Source: Pseudofabraea citricarpa
Lineage: Eukaryota > Ascomycota > Leotiomycetes > Helotiales > Dermateaceae
Reading direction: 5' to 3'
NCBI GenBank assembly: GCA_029641185.1
Contig: JAPWGK010000003.1
Location: forward strand, 62,001 to 126,000
DNA length: 64,000 nt
A program made the position numbers and the translations under genes. The stretch's first letter is position 1; each line of letters begins with the position of its first letter. Below the pieces are notes generated by a model, which ran no database searches, had not been told where the DNA came from, and saw only the letters and a list, made by a program, of their open reading frames with translations. Shown piece after piece: positions 29,521 through 41,075 of this stretch.

Positions 29521-31905
29521 ATGGCGTCTCAGCCACTGACGCTGCTAGAAAAGGGCAAGACCAGCATTGCGCAAGAACAGCGTCTACAGCGCATCTCGGT
29601 TGAACCTCCTGCGCCAGCTGAGAAAAGACCCAACCAGGAACAACAAGAACAACAACACGACGCCGTCAAGCGCCGTAAACTCGACGTCTTCAAGTGCACA
29701 TTCTGCCGCAATGCAAAGCAAAAGTGCCTGCCAGCATATCGAGAGTGGCCTGAAAAATGTATCCGCTGTGCTTCCAAGGGTCTGCAGTGCTCGGAACCGA
29801 AAAAGGCTGTACGCCGTCGCGAGGACGACGCTTCAGATAGTGAGCCAAGCACTTCAGTATCACACAAACGCTCAAAAAAGCCAGCTTCAAGAGAACTGAG
29901 GCCACCTAGGTTTGCTGAAATTGTTCAGAGAATCTTAAATCCAATCAACCATCTAGGTGACGACTACAAATTTGGGCCGCTCCATGAGGATGTCCGTTTA
30001 TTAACCGTCCATCCTGGCACGGGCAGTGATACAATATACTGTCATTTAGATCAAGCCAGCTTATCAACCAGCGATAGCATCTCAAAGGTGCCATCTTACC
30101 AAGCTTTATCATACATATGGAACTGGGAGACCGATCGTCCGACCCACGAAATCCGAATTCTAAACCGCTTGTCTCGTCCATCGGGCATATCACTTCTGAG
30201 GGACGTTGCTTGGAAGATTGCCAAGCATAGCTTGGGAAGCAGATTCTATATCCGGCCAAATCTTTTCAACGCATTGACACATTTACGAAGTCCAGTTGAA
30301 GACGTGGTTCTGTGGGTCGATGCCCTGTGTATCAACGCATTAGATATACGAGAGAGAAATTTTCAAATACGAAATATGCAAGAAATCTACGGCAAGGCAG
30401 AGAATGTGTGTATCTGGCTTGGGAACTCGACTCCGATGACAGATATGGCGATCTCTTTCATCCCGTCCATAGTCGATTTTCGAAACTTTGAAAATCTGGT
30501 TTCAGACGATCTTGCCTTGGACGAGTGGCATGCTTTCGGTGAGCTGATGAAGAATTCTTGGTTTAAGCGACGTTGGGTTCTACAGGAGGTTGTGTCAGCT
30601 AAGAAGGCGACATTGCATTGCGGCAGCAAATCAGTCGCATGGCCGGATTTTGCGGTTGCCGTTGCTCTCTTCTCAGCCAACATCAGTCAGATCAGAAAGC
30701 TGTTTCGCTTCTCTCGCCCCGATCCTTTAGGCGATCGTCACAATTTCAGTGCCATTGCTTTCATCGATGCAACTAGCAACATGGCTCGAAGATCATCTGA
30801 TGGAGGTATCTTGTCCCTTCGATGGTCAATAGAGTCACTGGTTTCTAACCTATACGCATTTGAGGCCACAAATCCCGTGGATACCATTTATGCTCTTCTC
30901 CCAGTGGCCCGAGACTCATCAGACATACTCGTAGATTATTCTCAGCCGCCACCTAATCTATTCGCCGACTTTATACAGTCATGTATCGTATCATCAGGAA
31001 CTTTGGATATTATATGTCGTCATTGGGCTCCAGTCAAACCAACTGCATATACCAGTCGATACACTTTGCCGTCTTGGGTTTTGACAGTATCGGGATCTGC
31101 ATACGACTTCTCCGAAGATTCTTACAGAGGCAGGATCAATGGCGACAGCTTCGTGGGAAGCCCCAATCGGCGAATCTATAATGCTGCTGAAGGGTATGGA
31201 AGCGCTTCGGTGTCATTTGAAACAGTTCATTTTCAAAATCGTACAGTGCCGTGTCTAAATGCCAGAGGTGTGAAAATTGACAGTTTAGATGAACTTGGAC
31301 CTCGATCTGTTCAAGGCATCATTTTTCAAGAGAGTCTCGAAATGAGTGGGCTGGGCTCCAAATCTGATATAGGATCAATTTCATCGGTCCCAGAGAAGCT
31401 CTGGCGAACTTTAGTGGCCGATCGAGCTGAAGATGGACTAAATCCACCTTCGTGGTATCCCCGTGCATGCCTTGAATGTCTTTTCCACAGGAATATCCAA
31501 GGTGACATTATAACTAGTGGGATTTTAAACGATATAGAAAAAGCCCCAAGGATGCTTCAAACATTCTTACATAGGGTGCAGGCCGTCATCTGGAATCGAA
31601 AGTTCTTCCGCACAAAAGATCGATCGCTCTTCGGGCTTGTTCCGAGTCAGACCAGGCAGGGAGATATCATCTGCATCCTCTACGGGTGTTCGGTGCCAGT
31701 TGTTCTACGCCCGCATAATTTTGATAGCCAAAGAATTGCTAGGGTTCCTGTACGTGCTATCAGTTCGGTCAGTGCCCTCAGTGCCATCGAGGACCAGGAT
31801 TCATATTATGAATTCATCGGAGAGTGTTTTGTCTATGGGCTTATGGACGGGGAAGCACATTCGGTGCTTAGATCAGTAACACCGCAGATGTTCAACTTGG
31901 TGTGA
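29521..31905 (+). CDS. HET-domain protein with N-terminal Zn2Cys6-like cluster
   Basis: A 794-residue single-exon protein. The first in-frame ATG is at 29521 (CCAGCATGG); the frame is open further upstream but without an ATG. Residues about 58-95 hold six Cys spaced C-x2-C-x6-C-x10-C-x2-C-x6-C (CTFCRNAKQKC, then CIRCASKGLQC), the spacing of a fungal binuclear zinc cluster, with a basic stretch before it. From about residue 170 comes a heterokaryon-incompatibility (HET) domain: SYQALSYIWNWETDRP, VVLWVDALCIN, RNMQEIYGKAENVCIWLGNS, and WFKRRWVLQEVVSAKK. The usual Gln after CIN is Ala here. HET domains trigger cell death in non-self recognition. Fusion to a DNA-binding-type cluster suggests a nuclear or transcriptional variant, or autoregulation. 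The C-terminal half has no domain I recognise. Confidence 0.92.
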   Translation: MASQPLTLLEKGKTSIAQEQRLQRISVEPPAPAEKRPNQEQQEQQHDAVKRRKLDVFKCTFCRNAKQKCLPAYREWPEKCIRCASKGLQCSEPKKAVRRREDDASDSEPSTSVSHKRSKKPASRELRPPRFAEIVQRILNPINHLGDDYKFGPLHEDVRLLTVHPGTGSDTIYCHLDQASLSTSDSISKVPSYQALSYIWNWETDRPTHEIRILNRLSRPSGISLLRDVAWKIAKHSLGSRFYIRPNLFNALTHLRSPVEDVVLWVDALCINALDIRERNFQIRNMQEIYGKAENVCIWLGNSTPMTDMAISFIPSIVDFRNFENLVSDDLALDEWHAFGELMKNSWFKRRWVLQEVVSAKKATLHCGSKSVAWPDFAVAVALFSANISQIRKLFRFSRPDPLGDRHNFSAIAFIDATSNMARRSSDGGILSLRWSIESLVSNLYAFEATNPVDTIYALLPVARDSSDILVDYSQPPPNLFADFIQSCIVSSGTLDIICRHWAPVKPTAYTSRYTLPSWVLTVSGSAYDFSEDSYRGRINGDSFVGSPNRRIYNAAEGYGSASVSFETVHFQNRTVPCLNARGVKIDSLDELGPRSVQGIIFQESLEMSGLGSKSDIGSISSVPEKLWRTLVADRAEDGLNPPSWYPRACLECLFHRNIQGDIITSGILNDIEKAPRMLQTFLHRVQAVIWNRKFFRTKDRSLFGLVPSQTRQGDIICILYGCSVPVVLRPHNFDSQRIARVPVRAISSVSALSAIEDQDSYYEFIGECFVYGLMDGEAHSVLRSVTPQMFNLV

Positions 31906-32919
31906 GGTCGGTCCTCACAGTACAGAAGAGGAGAGGGGGGTGGGACTAAGCGAGCATCAGGCGAGAGATAGAAAACATGACGAAGAATAATTTAATCTAA
32001 TCTACTGCTCTCAGTTCCTATCTCTTCTCTCTTGTTAGATCGATCATTCTGTTCGCAGCATCGCAGCTGAGAAAGGGCTTACAGAAAGACAAACTTTACT
32101 TCCAAGCAAAAGGATCCCGCGAGGTTTTCTTTTCTGGATTAGAAGTTAGACAGTCCTCGGTAGCCCTACAAGTTCCTGCGCTCCTTCTTCCGCTTTGGGT
32201 ATGATAGCTTCCGTTCTGGAGTTCTCACCGGTGTCGTATCGGTCTTTAGCCACCAAGTCGAAGGACGCCGTCGGGTCACGAGTGGGGCAATGCACAGCGG
32301 CCCAAAAGGAGGAGATGGCAGAATCATCATCAGAGCGAAAAGAGAACAGACAAAAGGCGGGACAGAACCGGTGGTCGGCATGTAGCTTTTGAGTGGTTGT
32401 GTTGTGCGCAACTAGTTGAGTCATATATTCGAGTCTGAGTCGTCGCATCCTTGTGCATAAGTTGAGAAATGATGGGTGTAGAGTGGTTCAACAGGTTGTG
32501 TAATTAATTGAATGGGCGGTTGAGGAGTAGAATGCTCCTGTAACTGAGGAAATAGCATGATCTTGATAGTAGCTCTGGCGCACCTTCCCTCGTTCCATCT
32601 CCACCTCCATATTGTCTTTTGACAATGTGTAATCTCTACACTTCTCTGAAATAAAGCTGCTCCCAGTCGCTTGACGTCTATACATGAATTCCCGTACACC
32701 TTATTATCTCAGGTATTCCTCTTGCTGGTGGGGAGTAACACAGTCAAACACCAGGGATCCTGCTTTATCCTATTGCTGCTTTGAACTTTTCGTCGCCTTC
32801 CTGATTCTTGAGCTGCATTAACGATAAAAACCTGATGATGGGAATAATGCACCACGATATTGATACCGCAAATACCATCACGCTCATTAATTTCGTGTTC
32901 ATCCTTAGGTTCGCACCTT
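31906..32919. other. Convergent intergenic stretch of about 1 kb
   Basis: It lies between the 3' ends of the HET gene (plus) and the kinase gene (minus). Minus frames at 32146-32448 and 32421-32699 have no recognisable domain and look like chance frames. Confidence 0.45.
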
Positions 32920-34458
32920 TCATTCTATTATCTGATTAAGCCACGGGTCCTCGAGCAGCTGTTTCGCAGTCTTTCTATCTTCAGGACGCCATTGAAGCAG
33001 GCCTCGCATCAATTCCAAAAACATCCTCTTATTCTTTCCCTGCAGACGGAGCTCGGATTTCTCCAAGCTCATACCTCGCGGGATGGGTACTTCAGCTATC
33101 CAATTCCCTACAGACCCGAAAGATTAGTATTTCCCTTCGGGACCATCACTGTCTGAGGGTGCACACCTTTTGTATCAAAGAATTCAGAAGTCCGCGTTCC
33201 TTTCTCGAGCAGGTCTAGAGGAGGAGGGCCGAGCATTCCAATAACCTCTGCTAGATGTGCCCGAGTCGAGTATCCCTTTCCGTCGGGATCGTTGCCATGA
33301 AACATATGCTTGCCTTCGAACAGATCCCATATCATAACACCTACATTCCATATGTCCACGGGATAGCTCCAGGCGGCTTTTATCATGACTTCAGGTGCCT
33401 ATGAGCATATTAGCATTGGCTCTTAAGAGCTATTTCAAGGGACGAATTCCAAGACATAGGCTCTAGATAAATCCGAAAGGACGGGCAGGATCTTACGAAC
33501 CCTGTAGACCTGGGGTCCCGCGTTGTGGTTTCTCTTTTCATCACCTCGCACTGCTGAGCCGAAATCACTCAAGACGGAATCGCCAAAGAATTTTGGAACA
33601 TCCAGCTGCCTCGATGCATACACTGTTACACCATTGACTAATTTTCGTGGAGAAGGCTTTTTCATTTCAGCTGTAGTGAAAGCACTAAGAATCGACTGAT
33701 CCTCTATCTGAGAAAGGATATTGTCGGCTTTGATATCTGCAAAAGGTAATTAGTAAAGCAGGCTATCAGACCAATACGATAGCCAATATCAAATCACACA
33801 CTTCAAACGCCATGGGGGAGGTGGGTTTCCTCGCACCTGTATGAACAACTTGACACTCTGTATGCAGATAATCTAGTGCCAAGAACAGTTGTCTAAGTGA
33901 GCTCTTAAGAAGTTCCTCTGTAAAAAGTCCGTTCGGGAGCCGATGTCTAAGATCCCGAAAGCTTTCCCACATTGGCTTCTGGACGAGACAAGTGTGGTCG
34001 CCACCAGGACGCGGTATCTTGAAAGTCTCCAAAGCGGTCCTGACAAGGGAACGCCCTGGATGCGAAGGATTGCTTTTGCCTATGCGCTGATAGATCTGGA
34101 ATTCTTCCTGCGGGTCTCCATCGCGGGTGTAGATCTTCAAGGTAACGTGCTCATGAGCTCTAATTCATTGGTCTTAAAATACGATTTTCTATACGTTGTG
34201 GAAGGCTTACTGGAGGTCGCGAGCTAGCCAAACCGTAGATGTCACGCCACACCCAAGCTTCCCGACGACCTGGTACTTGAACGCAAAGACATCTCCAATA
34301 TTCACAGGATAGTATAGCCCTTTTTTGAAGCCGTCAAATTGCTCTTCTTCGAGGGCTTGGGCGTTGCCGATCAAATCAAATCCAATAGTGGGAAAGCGCA
34401 CAGGGCGCGATGGTGCTCTTTGGGCAGTGGTTCTTGCCCATTTAAGAAGGGATGTCAT
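32920..34458 (-). CDS. SRPK-like serine/threonine protein kinase
   Basis: A multi-exon kinase starting MTSLLKWART. It carries the SRPK-type entry NIGDVFAFKYQVVGKLGCG and VTSTVWLARDL, then VTLKIYTRDG (VAIK-lysine equivalent), the catalytic loop VVHTDIKADNI, an activation segment LSDFGSAVRGDE, and the post-split block APEVMIKAAWSYPVDIWNVG. It ends with FLELMRGLLQWRPEDRKTAKQ and LLEDPWLNQIIE just before the TGA at 32920-32922. The HTDIK form of the catalytic loop and the split around it are typical of SR-protein kinases. Ala replaces the usual Pro in DIKPDN. Filamentous fungi carry many such SRPK relatives of unknown role. The introns are about 50 nt; I did not fix each coordinate. Confidence 0.88.
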
Positions 34459-35927
34459 GGTTGAAATCAAGGGGGATGCGACGGAAGGAGGTTGGGGAGA
34501 AAGTGCTGTTCACTAATCTGCACAAAGTAATGAAAATGTTCAAGGTGCACGCCCCATCGTTGTGCATTTTGGAAAGTTGGCCCTCTTTTACTCTTTGTAT
34601 ACCAACCAGTTCGAGCGCGAGTTACAACTAAAGGAAGTGTGCAAAATGGGTAATGATGAGAGTTACGTGCATTGTTAATAATTTTACAAGTTATATAAAG
34701 GTAAACATGCTACAAGCAGGATGTAACTCACACCTGTATGTCCAGCTCTTTCGCGAAGCGAGAAACCTTGCGTTTCCCTGCTTTCTTTTCTTTTCTGAGC
34801 AAGGACTCAAAATGCAATATGATAAAGAACTGTAATAAAATAGAATCGCTTTACTAGCGGATTCTATACTGCTTGGTTATCATACTTAGAGATGCTCAAA
34901 CACGGGCCTCTAGCTATCGTCGACAGCTCGCTTATTCAAAAGTGACGAGACTCTATGAAGTCGCCCACAAGATATGTATTATAAAGGTATGGTCTGAGTC
35001 TTGTGGCCATTATTTCTAGCTCAGACGGTCTTCTTTCATTCAAAAAATGGATATCGCACGTGGGAGATTTCACGCACCTCTTCTTAAGAAGGACCCGGAG
35101 CCTGCTCTGATACAGATGGTCGAGTCGTGGAGAGGATTATGGGCATCTACTCCCAGTGACTTAGTTCTTGTCCATCTTAGGGTGGTCAGTCTTGACTTCT
35201 CTAATCATGACAATGGCAATGCAATCGGAGACTCTCGGCTTGACTTGCCTCGTTCGGATGATGGCAAACCCGTCAAGCAAGTCTTTGAGGGTTTGAGGAT
35301 TCTGCTCGGTATGCGCTAGAAAGCACTCGCAACCTTTTACCAACCTTTTACTCTTGTCCTTTGCAAGAAAAATTTCCGTCCAAGGTTTGCAACACTTGAA
35401 GATAGCCGTCTCGTTATGGTACCCGACTTGACGCGCATCGGGGACTGTTGCTGTGTCATGGACCAAAACCACTCGATTTCTATGATTCTACGTCATCTGG
35501 CGAACGAAGAGGGTAGATCGTGATCTGTATCATGCAGTCAAGGGGGGGCTCAATACTCAGAGGGATATCAACTCAGGACGTTTTACACTGGTAGATGAAT
35601 GCTTTCTGAACGGAATGCTTGATAATACCGAATATGATGCGCGACGAAAGTTATTCAACAAACCAGAAATAGATCTCAAATCAAGTGAACCGGGAGGGAA
35701 GAACGGTGGGGCTAACTGTAGAGACGGAAATGGGACCAGAACATGTCACTGCAGCCAGCTGGACGACACGTATAAATAAAATCTTGATGGAGCTTTTTAT
35801 TTCCTGTTTCCGACCGGTTCAGATGACAGATAAATCATTTACCGAAAAGAGCCTTTCTGGTATCATAGGTGTACCTAAGTAGCAAAGATTAGCAAGAGAA
35901 GAACCTGAAACTTAAAAAAGAGGTCAC
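34459..35927. other. Gap with a probable decayed frame at 35047-35530
   Basis: A plus frame at 35047-35319 (90 codons: GRFHAPLLKKDPEPALIQ, then VSLDFSNHDNGNAIGDS) stops at 35317. Protein-like sequence seems to continue in the same frame to about 35520 (FYQPFTLVLCKKNF, then MILRHLANEEG). It weakly recalls fungal Gfd2/YDR514C-like nuclease-fold proteins, but I cannot confirm it. It may be a pseudogene. Nothing else is supportable here. Confidence 0.3.
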
Positions 35928-37033
35928 TCACTTCAGATCCAGATGCCAATAGTTGGGTGTCTCGGCCTTGGCAATCAACCACGCCTCATCGAGAGCCTTG
36001 AGAACTTCTTCAGGTAACGGGCCCTTTTCGCAATCCTTCAAGTTCTGATCAAGCTGATCGAGTTTGCTGACACCAATAATGATGCCATCGTTGCCATCCA
36101 GGACATTGAGGGCCGAGTGGTGGACAACCCATCTAGCATACATCAGCACGGCACTACAAAATTTGTCGTTGGTATCCGATAACTTACCTCAGAGCCGTCT
36201 CAATAAGTGTCAACCCGTGCTTCTCCACAACGGGCTCCACAACCTTCAAAGCATCAAAAGTGCTATCCCTGAAATACCTCTCGCGGTACCTCAAGCCCAT
36301 GTTGCCCGTACTGAACCTACCCTCCTGCGGGATCTCAGTCGTCTTGTATTTCCCACTAAAGATTCCTCCGGCGAGCGGGTTGTAGACGACAATATCGAGA
36401 CCGTATCGCTTGCAGGCGGGGATCAATTCGGCTTCGAGCGAGCGCGTAATGGCATTGTACATTCCCTGGTAGATGGTCGGACGCACCCAGTTGTTGTACT
36501 TGCACGTCAAGACGACCTCGGCGACTTCGAAAGCTGTGAAGTTGGACAGCCCGAGCGAGACGAATTTCCCAGCTTTGTGGAGCTTGTCGACTGCCTCGAG
36601 GGTCTCGGCGAAGGGAACAGATCGGTCCTGGATTGACGATATCTTAGGTAGGGTTCTTGTGAGATTGGAATTTACTTACTGCCGCATGCAAGTAGAAGAT
36701 ATCCACGGAATCGGTTCCCAGTTCTTTCAAGCTAAGCTCGAATTGCTCCGTCAAGACCTTGGGCTCGTGAGTCACTGGCTTGTTGGGATAGCACTTAGTT
36801 GCTATCTGCAATCCCCTCTCTTTCCATTTGGCTTCTCTTGTAAAAGCTTCTTGAGCTCCTCCGACATAGCTCCTCGCCGTGTCGATTTCATTGTAACCCG
36901 CAGCCTGTAAGTGGTCGAGGAAAGTGTTGTACGTAGTGAGGTCTGTGATCCTGCCTCCAGTTGACTCGTCTGGGCCGAAAGTCATCAGACCCAGGATAAC
37001 CCTGGGCTTCCCGGTTGAGGCTATAAGAGGCAT
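35928..37033 (-). CDS. Aldo-keto reductase (AKR7-like)
   Basis: Exons 36680-37033, 36188-36627 and 35928-36132 (52- and 55-nt introns, in phase) give 332 residues. It opens RVILGLMTFGPDE. The AKR tetrad is visible: Asp and Tyr in YNEIDTARSYVGG, Lys in LQIATKCYP, and His in VDIFYLHAA. Further marks are GLSNFTAFEVAEVV, RPTIYQGMYNAITRS, DIVVYNPLAGGIFSGKY, and the NADPH-binding IIIGVSKLDQLDQNL. The pattern matches the aflatoxin-aldehyde-reductase branch, which detoxifies dialdehydes and ketones with NADPH. Cytosolic. No neighbour indicates a specific pathway. Confidence 0.95.
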
Positions 37034-38032
37034 TTTGTCTTTTTCTTTTTCTTGTTTCTTTGTATAGATTTGGGGTTGTGTGTGTATTTTTTGTTTGAAA
37101 ATGAGGGGATACAGGTGAAAATGGGATAGCTTACTGGGTCTTGCAATGACGACTTATCGGTTGTAGGTGGTTAACTCCGTATCTGAGTTACTGTTCCTGT
37201 CGTTCGTTGATTGATTGACTGCTTAGAGTTGCTGCCCCGCACTGCCCACCACACTGGCACAACACCCACTTTCTCAACCCTGGTGGTCTACTTGGTCTCC
37301 TGTACTTTTAGCTGAAAGCCACTCAGCTATTCGAGGCGCGTGGATGAGCACGTGGAAGCTCTAGATGCCAGATACGAACCAACCTCGCTCTGGAGTCTGC
37401 AGACATACCACACGGGTCGGGTCGCGGGTTTTGTACTGCGCAGGAGGACACAAGATACTTGGCTGGATCCTTGAAACCCTAGTCTTGCAGAGTGCTTTGC
37501 AGAAGGCATTGGCATCCTTCTTGGTTAGCGAGGGCGTTGTTAAAGGCTTGAAGCATTGTTGTTGTGGAAGCATGTTTCTGTGCTGTAGAAGTAGCGAGCT
37601 GTGAGAGATGTACTTTAGCGGTGTCTCTTTGTATCTTTGTACCTTTGTACTCCTTGTAGACCTTGTACATGCTACCACGGTATACATGTTACTTTCTCGT
37701 GACGTCGAGGTTTCCTTATCTCTTAGGAACAATGTCGCCGTCCGTCAGGATCCGAAGTCTATTCTTGCATGTGGACCCTGAGTCGCGATGACGACGGGCG
37801 CGCGATTGGTCTGCCGCGGCATCGAACGGCCGAATGGGATGCGCGTAGATGCAATCTAGCCACTACCAGCACAACACCAACACACACACTCACCACCCCC
37901 ATCGCTACTGTACTCTATTCCACTTTACTTTACCGCCTCGTCGAAGCCCTGCAGCCTTGTGCTTGTGGTATACCTTATCTCCCTGTGCATTTTGCTTCTT
38001 TCCCCCCCCGACGCTCCTTTTCAATCGCATGC
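37034..38032. promoter_or_regulatory. Divergent region between reductase and transporter
   Basis: Almost 1 kb between two start codons. It includes a run of related words around TTTGTACCTTTGTACTCC (near 37640) and CA-rich sequence just before the transporter start. No gene. Confidence 0.45.
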
Positions 38033-39668
38033 ATGTCTCACAGAGGTCACCAGACCCCAACGACCCCCATATCAGCATCAGCCATTGCCAATGCGCCGCG
38101 ACATCTGGACTTCGATATACAGCGGCCCATCTCACGCACCTCGTCCAGACCACAGTCCCGAGATTCTCCCACCCACGGCATCCTCCCCAAGCACTCGACC
38201 GGCAAAGCCAGGGCGCCGGCTCTAGAAGAGGATTTCAGTGATTTGGACTCGGATTTGGAAGAGATGGGCGACAGACGAGCACCGCTACACAGGCCCGTAG
38301 ATGCAAGGTCTCATCAGCCTCTATTGCACAAAGATGACGAGGAGAGAGGGAGGACGGGCTACGAAGGATCACCCGTCGCCGTCGAACGACCGCCGTTATT
38401 CACGAGGAGGTCGACATTAAGGAGTCGGAGTCCAGATACACAGGCAAAGCTGGCCACGAAGAAGAAGTACACGTACGCCGCTTTTTTCTTGGGCTTGAGC
38501 CTGGTCAGCTTTGTCGTGCAAACAGAGACTGCCGTGTATATCCAACACGAGCTGGGGTGGAATAAGGCATATTGTATGCTGTAGGTATTTTCAAATCTCT
38601 GGTTCGAGCATCACTAACGGCTGCAGATACTTCACCCACGGTTCCTGGTCACTGCTATGGCCGTTCCAGTTACTGATCCTCCGACTACAGAAGTGGAAGA
38701 TGCCATGGAAGACCTTCTGGCGACGACACATCTACCTGATCCGCACGACAGCACAAATGGTAGAGACGGGGGATCTGGTGGTCCCGCGTTCTCAACACTC
38801 TCCGATCCCGTATATGCTTCGCATGACATCTTTCGTCACATGTGCCCTGACGGTAGCAGGTGGATCGTGGTACGTGGCCGTTAATCTCACTTCGCCATCC
38901 GACCTCACGGCCATCTACAATTGCTCGGCCTTCTTTGCATACGCATTCAGCGTTCCGCTGTTGAAGGAAAAATTACGACTGGATAAGAGCTTCGCCGTGT
39001 TGGTCGCCATTATCGGGGTCTTGATCGTAGCATACGGTGATGCTACTCCGGCAAAGAATGGGGGGAAATCCGGAGGATCAGTAGGGGGTGATTCAGCCGC
39101 CGAGGACAAGACAGCCAGCAACCGCGTGGCTGGTAACTTGATCATCGGTGTCGGAAGTGTACTTTATGGCTTCTATGAAGTCCTGTATAAAAAACTTGCC
39201 TGTCCACCGGAAGGTTGCTCACCAGGACGAGGAATGATCTTCGCCAACACCTTTGGATCCTTAATCGGATCTTTTACGCTCTTGGTTCTGTGGATACCGC
39301 TACCTCTCCTCCACCTCTCGGGCCTCGAGAAATTCGAGTTGCCCCAGGGTGAGGCCGCCAGGCTGTTATTAGTATCAGTGCTGGCAAATGCCATCTTCTC
39401 GGGCAGTTTCTTGGTTTTGATCAGCTTAACCAGTCCGGTTTTGAGCAGCGTAGCAGCACTCTTAACCATTTTCTTGGTTGCCATTGTAGATTGGGCATGG
39501 ACTGGAATTCCACTTAGTCCAGCTGCAATAGTGGGAGGCATCTTAATTATTGCAGCCTTCTTGGTGCTGAGTTGGAGCACCTTCCGCGAGATGCAAGAGG
39601 AGAACCGGAAGAAGCAGGTCGACTTAGATGATGACGACGAGGATAGTGACAAGGATTCGGATGATTAG
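38033..39668 (+). CDS. EamA/SLC35F-like membrane transporter
   Basis: Exons 38033-38580 and 38627-39668 (46-nt intron, GTAGGT donor) give 529 residues. About 150 N-terminal residues are Ser/Pro/Arg-rich and disordered, as in fungal homologues. Ten membrane segments follow: TYAAFFLGLSLVSFVVQ first, then YFTHGSWSLLWPFQLLIL, LTSPSDLTAIYNCSAFFAYA, SFAVLVAIIGVLIVAYGD, GVGSVLYGFYEVLYKK, and a last pair with SSVAALLTIFLVAIVDW. It ends in an acidic DDDDEDSDKDSDD tail. This is the drug/metabolite transporter superfamily, close to the yeast YML018C/THI74 and SLC35F group, often on vacuolar or Golgi membranes. The substrate is not known. Confidence 0.9.
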
Positions 39669-39778
39669 ATTTCTTTACACTGTTTACAATAGACCAATAC
39701 AGCATTTTCTCACGCTTGTCTGTCTTTATTTCTTTTGCTCATTTCTTCCTTTTGTAAAATCATTTTGCTTTCAGGCGT

Positions 39779-41075
39779 TCAGGGCTCGCCGGGCCAGATC
39801 TCATCGGCCAATTTTCTAACCAATTCCAACTTCTTAATCATGTCTGCGCTTGTAACGTTGTTGCCATCCGCATGGCTTGCAAATCCGCATTGTGGGCTGA
39901 CACCCAATCTCTTTAAAGCATCCTCTTTGGTCACTCCCTCACCCTGTGCAATCAACTCGGCTGCCTGATAGACCTTCTTCTTCATGGCATCGATATTCTC
40001 CAACTCTGGGAACTTGGAGGTGATGAGCCCAAGGATGACGTTCTTGTGGGTGGGCAGTTCCTTGAGTGGCTCGAACCCTCCAGCGCGTGGAGTATCGTAC
40101 TCGAGGTAGTAGGTATCGACATTCAGGTCTTTGAACAAGGCGGTTGCAATGGCATCGTACCCACCTTCGCTGAAATGTCGTCCTTCAACAAAGTTTCCAC
40201 GGCATAAATGGATACCAATATGGAAGTCGGAAGGGCGTTCCGAGAGACAGTCATTGTAGAGATTGATGTAAGACTTAAACAGGTCGTCGCTTGACTCCTT
40301 GTCATCCTTGAAGCCTTGGAGCATCTTCTCGGAGCAGAAATCTAAAAACAATGAGACGGTGCAGAATGAGCCTTGCGGGGTGATACATACAAGCAAGATT
40401 GGGGTCATCAATTTGTACATTTCGTAGGCCGGCATCGTAGAGAATCTTCAATTCGGTTCTGTAGGCCTTTGCAATGTCTGCAAAGTATTCGGCGTCATTG
40501 GCATAGACTTCTTTAGGATACGCTCGTCCGGACTTATAGCGCAAATGGTACCATTCTGGTGCTGCCAAAGTGAGCTTTGCCTCGTGGACTTTATCAGCTG
40601 GAAGCAGTGCCTTCAAGTAGTTCCACTGATCGACATATGTGCTGCCGACATGTTTGATCTTGCCTGTGCAAACGACCGTTTCTCCAGGCTTATGCTTGGT
40701 CTCGAGGAAGCCTGCAACATCGGGAACATAACTGCGGAATATCTCAACGTCTGGGTTCTTGATCTCTTCAAACCCTTCAAGCCCAGGGAAGAAGGTACCC
40801 CTAACTCAACGATTAACCATGACCAGGTGAGGTGTGGGGGTGGCTTACCAGAACATATGACGTCTATATTCGCCATCAGATACACCATGGTACCCTAGGT
40901 CAATTTGTTTCTTCACTACCTCGTTGATCGAGGTGTCTTCGATGGCTGCGAGGTCTGCCTCAGTTCCCTCCTTCTTATCCACAGCATATCGCGCCTTGAG
41001 CAGAGGCTCTGGACGCAAGAGTGAGCCAAGCTGCTCAGCTCGGAAAGGAGGTCTCTGGTGAGCTGTCGTCGACAT
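39779..41075 (-). CDS. MetE-like cobalamin-independent methyltransferase family protein
   Basis: Exons 40849-41075, 40391-40800 and 39779-40341 (48- and 49-nt introns, in phase) give 399 residues. It is about half the size of full methionine synthase and corresponds to its C-terminal catalytic barrel (UROD/MetE-like superfamily). It starts RAEQLGSLLRPEPLL, then HGVSDGEYRRHMFWG, AGLRNVQIDDPNLA, HIGIHLCRGNF (zinc-ligand His and Cys), YYLEYDTPRAGGFEPL and SPQCGFAS (final zinc-ligand Cys). Stand-alone proteins of this kind are common in fungi and act as methyltransferases or lyases on thiol compounds; the exact reaction is unknown. Cytosolic. Confidence 0.93.

Noticed and set aside
29529..29867. 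Minus frame across the Zn2Cys6 exon
   Set aside because: The plus strand encodes the cluster with exact spacing; the minus frame is its shadow.
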